Assembly: GCF_019334315.1 (NCBI RefSeq)
Contig: NZ_JAHWGL010000031.1
Location: 1 to 44,890, forward strand
Length of the DNA: 44,890 bases
Direction: 5' to 3'
Origin: Hymenobacter profundi
GTDB taxonomy: Bacteria > Bacteroidota > Bacteroidia > Cytophagales > Hymenobacteraceae
Under the pieces are notes generated by a model, which had not been told where the DNA came from, did no database searches, and was given only the letters and a program-made list of their open reading frames with translations. Below, piece after piece: positions 26,505 to 32,911 of the stretch. The position numbers and the translations under genes are program-made. How positions within the stretch are numbered: the stretch's first letter is position 1; every line of letters starts with the position of its first letter.

Positions 26505-26620
26505 GCGTGTAAGAGTTCGGTAAAAGGGAGCGTACCTCAACTTGAAGTAGTGGCCTTACGTTATAAAGCCTAAATTTTTCTCATTCAGGCCGTTTTTGCG
26601 CCTTTTACGATAGCAAGACC

Positions 26621-26860
26621 ATGAAGAAGTTACGTTTGCTCGCCCTTGCCGGCGCTTGTTTTTTTATGACGGAATGCCGGACTAGTACGGCCGTAGGCGC
26701 TGGTGCTGGTGCCGTAGGCGGCGGCCTGATAGGCGGGGGTAAAGGAGCTGCGATTGGTGCTGGAGTAGGCGCCATAGGCGGTTCACTCTATGGCAAAAGC
26801 CGCGATAAGAAAAAACGCGAGCAGCGCCGGGAAGAACGCCGTAACCGTCGCAATAACTAG
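26621..26860 (+). CDS. Small glycine-zipper envelope protein
   Basis: A 79-residue protein consisting of a signal sequence, a glycine zipper (about 25-63) and a strongly basic tail (KSRDKKKREQRREERRNRRN). Cys13 (AGAC) or Cys19 (MTEC) could be the lipidated residue; neither box is ideal, so lipoprotein status is open. It resembles the zipper segments of its two neighbours without their OmpA domain. Small proteins of this kind occur in the SlyB/Rcf-type outer-membrane families. The basic tail could bind peptidoglycan, lipid A phosphates or RNA; not shown. Confidence 0.75.
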   Translation: MKKLRLLALAGACFFMTECRTSTAVGAGAGAVGGGLIGGGKGAAIGAGVGAIGGSLYGKSRDKKKREQRREERRNRRNN

Positions 26861-26888
26861 CCCAGCAATATACTTCGCGGGCAATAGC

Positions 26889-26926
26889 AGCAGAAGGACT
26901 ATCCACGATGGGTAGTCCTTCTGCTT
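26889..26926 (+). terminator. Terminator of small glycine-zipper gene
   Basis: 16-nt arms (26889-26904, 26910-26925) with one G-T pair, followed by a T-run. Confidence 0.88.
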
Positions 26927-27128
26927 TTAGCGTTGGTATCAAATACCGTATTTCGCTGCTAGCTCAGTGGCGAACCAGAAGATTCTGAAGGGCAATTATT
27001 TGATAATCAAAAAGCAACTAAGAATTGTGCTGAAGGCATAACAAATAGGGGGATTTTGGCAAGGTGGTTGCCAATAGGCTAGTGGCAGCCCGGTGCTGTG
27101 CGTATTCTCTCCCATTTATCTGACTTTT

Positions 27129-27836
27129 ATGAAAACCTCCCGTTCCCTACTCTCCCTGCTGCTGGCGCTGCTGTTGCTGGGTGGCCACTTTGCCGAAGCG
27201 CAAACTACTACAACCACCAAAAAGCCTATGAGCAAAACCGCGAAGGGTGGTTTGCTGGGTGCCGGCGGTGGCGCCTTGGTAGGCGGCGTACTTGGTCGCG
27301 TAATTGGTGGTAAAAACAGCACCGCCGGTGGTGCCATTATTGGCGCGGCAGTAGGCGGCGGCGCGGGCGCCCTTATCGGCCGCCGTATGGATAAGCAGGC
27401 TGCCGAGTTGAAGCGTGAAATGGCTGGTGCCACGGTAGAGCGCGTAGGCGAAGGCATCAAAATCACCTTCGACTCGGGTATTCTATTTGCTAAGAACTCC
27501 TCTACACTGACCTCAGCGGCGCAGGAGAATATTGCTACCCTGGCTGCTACCCTCAAAAAGTACGGCGACACCAACGTACTGGTAGAAGGCCACACCGATA
27601 ACACCGGCACCGACGCCATTAACAATCCTTTATCGCAGCGCCGGGCGCAGGCTGTAGCCAACTATACGCAGTCGCAGGGCGTGGATGCATCGCGCTTTCA
27701 GGTGACGGGCTATGGTTCCAAGGAGCCCGTTGCTGACAATTCGACGGAAGCTGGCCGCAGCGCCAACCGCCGTGTAGAAGTGGCTATCTATGCTAATGAG
27801 AAACTGAAGAAAGCTGCCGAAAAAGGCACTATCTAA
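27129..27836 (+). CDS. Glycine-zipper OmpA-family protein (copy 2, non-lipidated)
   Basis: A 235-residue paralogue of the 25721 gene. Glycine zipper and OmpA domain match closely at protein and DNA level (for example, CGTAATTGGYGG-type stretches at 25914 and 27298). The N-terminus differs: a signal peptidase I signal (cut at AEA/Q, about residue 24) replaces the lipobox, so the protein should be free in the periplasm or held only by its zipper. The ATG at 27129 starts the signal; the frame opens 36 nt earlier without a signal. The duplication therefore produced one lipidated and one non-lipidated form. Confidence 0.9.
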   Translation: MKTSRSLLSLLLALLLLGGHFAEAQTTTTTKKPMSKTAKGGLLGAGGGALVGGVLGRVIGGKNSTAGGAIIGAAVGGGAGALIGRRMDKQAAELKREMAGATVERVGEGIKITFDSGILFAKNSSTLTSAAQENIATLAATLKKYGDTNVLVEGHTDNTGTDAINNPLSQRRAQAVANYTQSQGVDASRFQVTGYGSKEPVADNSTEAGRSANRRVEVAIYANEKLKKAAEKGTI

Positions 27837-27865
27837 CAAAATTCGCGTTGCCAGGTACTACAGTC

Positions 27866-27900
27866 AGCGGCTTCCCTACCTAGGGAAGCCGCTACTTTTT
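27866..27900 (+). terminator. Terminator of OmpA copy 2
   Basis: Perfect 12-bp stem (27866-27877, 27882-27893) with loop ACCT, then a T-run at 27896-27900. Confidence 0.9.
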
Positions 27901-27948
27901 TCGGGGCTAGAGAGGCAACTCCACGGGGCGCTTGTGGGTAGAAAGCAC

Positions 27949-28707
27949 ATGACCAACGCCGCCCCACTTTCGCCTGCCCAGAAAACCTGGGAAAACCACT
28001 TGATCCTGAACGATTTCTACGGCGAATTATCCTCCACTCCGCGCCGTACACCCATGCGTGAGCTCATCAGCACCGTGTTGTCGCACCGCACTACGCACGC
28101 CGACGAGGAGCTGGCCTACTCCCGCATGCTAGAAACCTTTGGCGACTGGGAGGGCGTACTGGCCGCGCCTACCCCTGCGTTGGCCCATGCTATCCGCACC
28201 ACGCGCTGGCCCGATACCCAGGCGCCACGCATACAAGATATTTTACGCCGCATTAAAGCCGAGCGGGGCGAGTTTACGCTGGATTTCCTGGCCGACTGGC
28301 CCACCGAGCAGGGTTTGCAATGGCTGACCGACATGCCCGGCATCGGCCTGAAAACGGCCTCACTAGTGTTGCTGTTCAACTTTCAGAAACCCGTACTGCC
28401 GGTCGATACGCATGTGCACCGCATTGCCCAGCGGGTAGGGATGATTGGGCCGAAAGTGTCGGCAGACCGGGCGCACAAGCTGCTACTGGAACAACTTCCG
28501 CAAGATGCGCGGGTGCTGCTCAACTTTCATAAGCACAATTACTGGCACGGCCAGCGCGTGTGTCTCTACACCAAGCCCGACTGTGCCCGATGCCCGCTCA
28601 AAGCCTTTTGTGACTACTATACCGAGCACTACGGCCCCGCCACACCCGAGGCGCTGGCTGCTACCCCCAAGCACTGGGATACGGCCTGGGGTGAATTGCC
28701 TCACTAA
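27949..28707 (+). CDS. Endonuclease III-like DNA glycosylase
   Basis: A 252-residue HhH-GPD base-excision repair protein. The helix-hairpin-helix is MPGIGLKTA with catalytic Lys135, the catalytic Asp is D153 in VDTHVHR, and the [4Fe-4S] ligands are Cys205, Cys212, Cys215 and Cys221 in the correct C-x6-C-x2-C-x5-C pattern. All residues needed for an Nth-type bifunctional glycosylase/AP lyase are present. It differs from E. coli Nth in the early helix, where VLSHRTTH stands in place of LLSAQATD, so it belongs to a separate subgroup and its base preference may differ. ATG 27949 is preferred to the upstream in-frame GTG at 27934. Confidence 0.9.
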   Translation: MTNAAPLSPAQKTWENHLILNDFYGELSSTPRRTPMRELISTVLSHRTTHADEELAYSRMLETFGDWEGVLAAPTPALAHAIRTTRWPDTQAPRIQDILRRIKAERGEFTLDFLADWPTEQGLQWLTDMPGIGLKTASLVLLFNFQKPVLPVDTHVHRIAQRVGMIGPKVSADRAHKLLLEQLPQDARVLLNFHKHNYWHGQRVCLYTKPDCARCPLKAFCDYYTEHYGPATPEALAATPKHWDTAWGELPH

Positions 28708-28728
28708 GTAGGGTAAGTAGTTTAACAA

Positions 28729-28826
28729 AACGTCATTCCGAACTGATCGAGGAATCTCGCGTGCTTATGTTGTATACTATACTTTCATCAGCACGCGAGA
28801 TTCCTCGACCAGTTCGGAATGACGTT
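28729..28826. repeat. Interspersed hairpin repeat (type B), long
   Basis: 37-nt inverted arms (28729-28765 and 28790-28826) pair with one G-T position around a 24-nt AT-rich loop. Ends are AACGTCATTCCGAA and the arm carries GAATCTCGCGTGCT. It shares both motifs with the element at 18225. It lies between the glycosylase and radical SAM genes, and could act as terminator or mRNA stabiliser. Confidence 0.85.
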
Positions 28827-28867
28827 CTATAATTAGCTTTGACGTAACAGCTATCAGCTAAAAACTC

Positions 28868-29851
28868 ATGCGCCTTGTTCGTCACCCGGTTCTGTGCAAT
28901 TACTATGTCACCTATCGGTGCAATGCAAAGTGCTCATTCTGTGATATTTGGGAGAAGCCTTCTCCTTATATTAAACTAGAAGACGTAGAGCAGAACCTGC
29001 GCGACTTGAAGCGCCTGGGCGTGTCGGTGGTAGATTTTACAGGTGGGGAGCCGCTGTTGCACCGGCAGATACATGAGTTTGTGGGGCTGGCGCACGACAT
29101 GGGTTTCATCACTACGCTCACCACGAATTGCCTGCTCTACCCCAAATACGCCGAGCGGCTGCGCGGCAAAGTGGATATGCTGCACTTCTCGCTCGATGCC
29201 TCTGAAAAAGAAGTGCACGACCGGGGTAGGGGCGTGGCCTGCTACGATTTTGTGCTGGAAAGCATTCGAGTAGCGCGAGAATTGGGCGAGCGGCCCGACA
29301 TTCTGTTCACCGTCTTCCGCGAAAACCTGAAGGATCTAGAAGCCGTGTACCGAGACATCGCGCAGCCCAACAAGCTGATGCTGATTCTGAACCCAGCCTT
29401 CGAATACAACGGTGTAGACGCCGGCGAGCAGCTGACGATTGAAGAACTAGATTACCTCTCTGCCTTCGGCCGTCGTAAGGGCGTCTACCTCAACGAAGCC
29501 TTCATCCAGCTCCGCCGCGATGGTGGCAACCACGTAGCTGCGCCCGTGTGCCGAGCGGCCAGTACTACCCTGGTCATCTCACCCAGCAACGAGCTGGTGC
29601 TACCTTGCTACCACCTGGGCCAGCAGAAATTTCCGGTGGAAGGCCGTTTGTTCGACCTCTACAACTCCACCGAGGTGCAGCGCCTGGCCGCCCTGGAAGG
29701 CCGCCTACCCCAGTGCGAAGGCTGCACCATCAACTGCTACATGCAGCCCAGCTTCGCCGTCGAAACCAGTAAGTATTTCTGGCAGGCCTTACCCAGCACC
29801 GTGAAGTATAACGTAGCCAAAGGCACCTGGAAACGGATGCTGACGCGGTGA
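28868..29851 (+). CDS. Radical SAM protein with SPASM-like cysteines
   Basis: A 327-residue enzyme. The radical-SAM [4Fe-4S] motif is Cys18-x3-Cys22-x2-Cys25 (RCNAKCSFC), followed by GGEP at 59-62. The C-terminal part carries Cys228, Cys247, Cys283, Cys286 and Cys290, spaced like the auxiliary-cluster region of SPASM/twitch proteins. Such enzymes modify peptides, cofactors or sugars through a 5'-deoxyadenosyl radical. No precursor peptide or biosynthetic partner is nearby; the next gene is a gamma-carbonic anhydrase. The stop codon lies in the first base repeats of the element at 29848-30017. Confidence 0.88.
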   Translation: MRLVRHPVLCNYYVTYRCNAKCSFCDIWEKPSPYIKLEDVEQNLRDLKRLGVSVVDFTGGEPLLHRQIHEFVGLAHDMGFITTLTTNCLLYPKYAERLRGKVDMLHFSLDASEKEVHDRGRGVACYDFVLESIRVARELGERPDILFTVFRENLKDLEAVYRDIAQPNKLMLILNPAFEYNGVDAGEQLTIEELDYLSAFGRRKGVYLNEAFIQLRRDGGNHVAAPVCRAASTTLVISPSNELVLPCYHLGQQKFPVEGRLFDLYNSTEVQRLAALEGRLPQCEGCTINCYMQPSFAVETSKYFWQALPSTVKYNVAKGTWKRMLTR

Positions 29852-30017
29852 AATGGTGAGGTTGTGAAATGGTGAGATGGTGAGTGGCAATGTCATCCTG
29901 AGTGCAGCGAAGGACCTTATCACGCCAGAACGACAAGCGTAACAACGACTCGTTCAACTGGCAGAAGGTCCTTCACTTCGTTCAGGATGACAACCGTATT
30001 TTTACTCACCATTTCAC
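29848..30017. repeat. Nested repeat: GTGAAATGGTGAG copies around a type A hairpin
   Basis: Outer layer: GTGAAATGGTGAG occurs at 29848-29860 and 29864-29876, and inverted (CTCACCATTTCAC) at 30005-30017. Inner layer: 28-nt arms at 29891-29918 and 29965-29992, beginning TGTCATCCTGAG and running to GAAGGACCTT, with several mismatches, around a 46-nt loop. The inner arms match those at 44711-44840. It fills the gap between the radical SAM and carbonic anhydrase genes. Confidence 0.8.
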
Positions 30018-30032
30018 TACTTACCACTCCTT

Positions 30033-30545
30033 ATGCTTCTTTTACCTGTTCGCGGAAAACAACCTGAAATTGGCCCTGACTGCTACGTGGCCGATAATGC
30101 TACCATTGTGGGTGATGTGGTGCTAGGCGCCCGCTGCACCGTATGGTTCAACGCCATCATTCGCGGCGATGTAAACAGCATCCGTATCGGCGAGCAGACC
30201 AATATCCAAGATGGTGTGGTAATTCATTGCACCTACCAGCGGGCGGCCACGGTTATTGGCAGTCGTGTGAGCATCGGGCACCGCGCCATTGTGCACGGTT
30301 GCACTGTAGAAGACGACGTGCTGATTGGCATGGGCGCCATCGTGATGGACCATGCGGTGGTAGGCTCGGGGTGCATTATTGCGGCCGGCGCGGTAGTGCT
30401 GGAAAATACGCAATGCGAGCCGGGCTACCTCTACGCCGGTGTTCCAGCCCGCAAAATCAAGCCCGTAACGGATGAGCAACGTACGACCATTCAGCGCACG
30501 GCTGATAACTATGTGCAGTACGCAAGCTGGTTTAAAACGGAATAA
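30033..30545 (+). CDS. Gamma-carbonic anhydrase family protein
   Basis: A 170-residue left-handed beta-helix protein built of hexapeptide repeats (for example NATIVGDVVLGARC). The three zinc-binding histidines of the family are present as H65 (VVIHC), H83 (IGHRA) and H88 (IVHGC), contributed by neighbouring subunits of a trimer. It would hydrate CO2 or act as a metal-binding relative (PaaY/YrdA group); the acidic loop of the Cam enzyme is missing, so activity is uncertain. Cytosolic. It starts 16 nt after the nested repeat. Confidence 0.9.
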   Translation: MLLLPVRGKQPEIGPDCYVADNATIVGDVVLGARCTVWFNAIIRGDVNSIRIGEQTNIQDGVVIHCTYQRAATVIGSRVSIGHRAIVHGCTVEDDVLIGMGAIVMDHAVVGSGCIIAAGAVVLENTQCEPGYLYAGVPARKIKPVTDEQRTTIQRTADNYVQYASWFKTE

Positions 30546-30611
30546 TGTTTGTCAAATAGATAGGAGTTGCTATAATCGAGAGCCATATTACTTTTTGCAG
30601 ATAGAGTGAGA

Positions 30612-30636
30612 AGTACTCAAGTTTGAGAAGAGTACT
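30612..30636 (+). promoter_or_regulatory. Hairpin upstream of low-GC lipoprotein
   Basis: 7-bp arms AGTACTC/GAGTACT (30612-30618, 30630-30636) with an alternative inner pairing CTCAA/TTGAG. It lies 65 nt before the lipoprotein start. It could be a leader structure or the end of the carbonic anhydrase transcript. Confidence 0.35.
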
Positions 30637-30701
30637 GCAATGTTTTTATGAAAGCAGTAAGATGTCTCTCGTTTAGGCTCTATCTTTTTCAAACTTTATT
30701 T

Positions 30702-31250
30702 ATGAACAAACTCTACATCCATTTAGCTGGCGTCTTGTTGGCTGCAACCTCGTTGACTTCGTGCAATAAAAGTCAATATGCATTTAAGCCTACCGTCTCG
30801 CCATATCATGTAAATACCACGCAGAAGCGTGTGGCAGTCGTTACAGAAGAGCCAAAATCCGCTTCTGCTGCATTAGCCGAAACACATGTTTCTTCTGATC
30901 TAATTATAGCAACTTCTGCTACCCAGACTCAGTTTGCGAAGCCTAACATAAAAGGCGAAAAGCCTTCCTTCAAAGCTGTCATGCAGAAGCCAGGTGGTAA
31001 GGTTCGGCAAATGGCAGTTGCTGGCGTGTTCAAGCAACTTCGTAAACCGCTTGCGCAACACAATGAAGTGTCCAAGGTTAGACGAGGTATGTCGAGTGCA
31101 GGTCGCGCAGGCATCATCATTGGTATTGGAGCAGTTATTCTTCTGATAGGCGGCCTTATTGGTGGAACAAACTTTGTGGCTACAATTGGTGGTATTGTCT
31201 TTTTGGTAGGGGTGGTATTACTGATTATAGCTTTAATTAACGGGAGATAG
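30702..31250 (+). CDS. Lipoprotein with two C-terminal membrane helices
   Basis: A 182-residue protein of unknown function. Lipobox LTSC gives acylated Cys21. The middle part (about 22-130) is polar, and two closely spaced hydrophobic helices follow at about 137-155 and 162-179. A lipidated N-terminus plus a C-terminal membrane hairpin should keep it in the inner membrane with the polar part in the periplasm. ATG 30702 is chosen because it starts the signal; the frame opens 54 nt earlier. Base composition is clearly more AT-rich than the neighbouring genes, and codons such as AAT, TCT and GTT are frequent, which may point to recent acquisition. Confidence 0.75.
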   Translation: MNKLYIHLAGVLLAATSLTSCNKSQYAFKPTVSPYHVNTTQKRVAVVTEEPKSASAALAETHVSSDLIIATSATQTQFAKPNIKGEKPSFKAVMQKPGGKVRQMAVAGVFKQLRKPLAQHNEVSKVRRGMSSAGRAGIIIGIGAVILLIGGLIGGTNFVATIGGIVFLVGVVLLIIALINGR

Positions 31251-31280
31251 ATCATAAACAGGAAACTTACAAAAGCTGGG

Positions 31281-31328
31281 TTCACACGAAAAAAGGGCTG
31301 CCGTACGGCAGCCCTTTTTTCGTGTGAA
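31281..31328. terminator. Bidirectional terminator, perfect 48-nt palindrome
   Basis: Two 24-nt arms (31281-31304, 31305-31328) pair fully with no spacer; A6 and T6 runs lie inside the stem. It separates the convergent lipoprotein and CNNM/CorC-type genes. Confidence 0.92.
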
Positions 31329-31337
31329 GATTGTATT

Positions 31338-32669
31338 TTACAAATCCAACTCTTCGGCCGTCTCTTCCAGCTCCTGTGGACGCGTCACGCGGAGCTGTAC
31401 TAGCTCCACGGCGCGGCGGGAGCGTTGCAGCACCCGAAACTCGTAGTTGTCGAGAATAGCTGTGTCGCCCACGTCGGGAATGTTGCCGTAGATCATGTTT
31501 AGTAGGCCACCTACCGTCTCATAGTCGTCGCCCTCTGGGAGGGGGTAGGGGAGGTACTCGTTGGCATCGGGAATGGGCGTGGCGGTGTTCACGCGGTATT
31601 CGTTTTCTGATACCTTCTCCACTACCGGTACTTCGTTGTCGTACTCGTCCTGTATTTCGCCTACCAGCTCCTCAATGATGTCCTCAATCGTCACGATGCC
31701 CGATACGCCGCCAAACTCGTCGCTCACGATGGCCATGTGCATGTGTTTGCGCTGAAACTGGCGCAACAAGCGGTTGATTTTCTTGGTTTCTGGCACAAAA
31801 TAGGCTGGCCGCATAATGCGCGACACTACAATTGGCTCGCCGCGGCGCACAATCTGCAACAAGTCTTTCACGTAGAGCACGCCCACAATGTTGTCGATGC
31901 TATCCTCGTACACCGGAATGCGCGAGTAGCCTTCGCTGTACGCAATTTCCAGTACCTGATCCTGGGGTGCGTTGATGTCGACGGCCGCAATTTTGGTGCG
32001 GGGCACCATAATCTGCTTCACCATGCGGTCGTTGAACTCGAACACGTTTTCGAGCAGCTCGTGCTCCGAGTCCTGCAATTCGCCGCTTTGCATGCTCTGG
32101 TCGAGCAATAGGCGCAGCTCCTCCGTAGTGTGTACTTCAGAGCTATGCGAAACTTGGCCGCCAAACAGGCCCGCTACCGCGTTGGAGAGCTTGTTGAGTA
32201 CCCAAATCAGCGGAAACGTGATAAGGTAGAAACCACGTAGAGGCGCTGCAATGGCCATCGAAATAGTTTCGGGCTTCTGAATGGCCAACACCTTCGGTGC
32301 TTGCTCGCCAATGACGATGTGCAGCGACGTGATGACAATAAACGAGGCAGCCACTACCGAAAAGGTGTGCACCGTCACGTCGCTCACGCCAATGCCCATA
32401 CTGTGCAAAATGCTCAGTACCACATCCGATACCACGCTTTCGCCAATCCAACCCAATGCCAACGATGCCAGCGTAATGCCCAGCTGCGTAGCCGATAGGT
32501 AGGCATCCAGATTCTGTAGCATAGTGAGGGTCAGGCTGGCCAGTCGGTTGCCGCCCTGCGCCTTCAGCTCAATCTGCGAGCTGCGCACTTTCACCAGCGC
32601 AAACTCGGCCGCCACAAAAAATCCATTCAGCAAGACAAGCAGAATGGTAAACAAGATCTTTAAGCCCAT
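31338..32669 (-). CDS. CNNM/CorC-type transporter-like protein with CBS domains
   Basis: A 443-residue membrane protein. An N-terminal DUF21/CNNM membrane domain (about 1-190, with NGFFVAAEFALVKVRSSQ and LQNLDAYLSATQLGITLASLALGWIGE split across helices) is followed by a CBS pair (about 205-340, IMVPRTKI ... DEFGGVSGIVTIEDIIEELVGEI) and a CorC/HlyC C-terminal domain (about 350-435). Relatives export Mg2+ or Co2+ and are often labelled hemolysins; hemolytic activity should not be assumed. Complete and of normal length. Its promoter has TATTTTTG on the minus strand at 32715-32722. Confidence 0.93.
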   Translation of the reverse strand: MGLKILFTILLVLLNGFFVAAEFALVKVRSSQIELKAQGGNRLASLTLTMLQNLDAYLSATQLGITLASLALGWIGESVVSDVVLSILHSMGIGVSDVTVHTFSVVAASFIVITSLHIVIGEQAPKVLAIQKPETISMAIAAPLRGFYLITFPLIWVLNKLSNAVAGLFGGQVSHSSEVHTTEELRLLLDQSMQSGELQDSEHELLENVFEFNDRMVKQIMVPRTKIAAVDINAPQDQVLEIAYSEGYSRIPVYEDSIDNIVGVLYVKDLLQIVRRGEPIVVSRIMRPAYFVPETKKINRLLRQFQRKHMHMAIVSDEFGGVSGIVTIEDIIEELVGEIQDEYDNEVPVVEKVSENEYRVNTATPIPDANEYLPYPLPEGDDYETVGGLLNMIYGNIPDVGDTAILDNYEFRVLQRSRRAVELVQLRVTRPQELEETAEELDL

Positions 32670-32714
32670 AGGTGCGGACGCTGCAGCTCACGCGGCTCAG
32701 CGCCCTTTGTATCG

Positions 32715-32722
32715 CAAAAATA
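32715..32722 (-). promoter_or_regulatory. -7 element for CNNM/CorC-type gene
   Basis: TATTTTTG on the minus strand, 45 nt upstream of the start codon at 32669. No matching -33 TTG seen. Confidence 0.45.
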
Positions 32723-32845
32723 CGAGATTATTGGCAAGCGGTTGGGGCAGTTCGCTGTTAAGTAAGTAAGCTACTGTTTGAAACCTCGGCAGGTCGAAGC
32801 GGTTAGGTCCGCAGGATAGTGTGTCAACGTGCAACTCTGACACAC

Positions 32846-32853
32846 TAATTTTG
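32846..32853 (+). promoter_or_regulatory. -7 element for dsbD
   Basis: TAATTTTG matches TAnnTTTG. A transcript starting near 32860 would begin upstream of the ATG at 32912 and leave the earlier in-frame ATG at 32873 very close to its 5' end, which supports 32912 as the start. Confidence 0.5.
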
Positions 32854-32911
32854 TGTTAGTTCCTACCGTTCTTTGTGCTACGCAAGCTCCGCCGCGTCGA
32901 AAAAAAAGTTT

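Noticed and set aside
31338..32669. Toxin (hemolysin) annotation
   Set aside because: The DUF21-CBS-CorC/HlyC layout is a CNNM-type ion transporter family; the hemolysin name is historical and not supported by any pore-forming feature.
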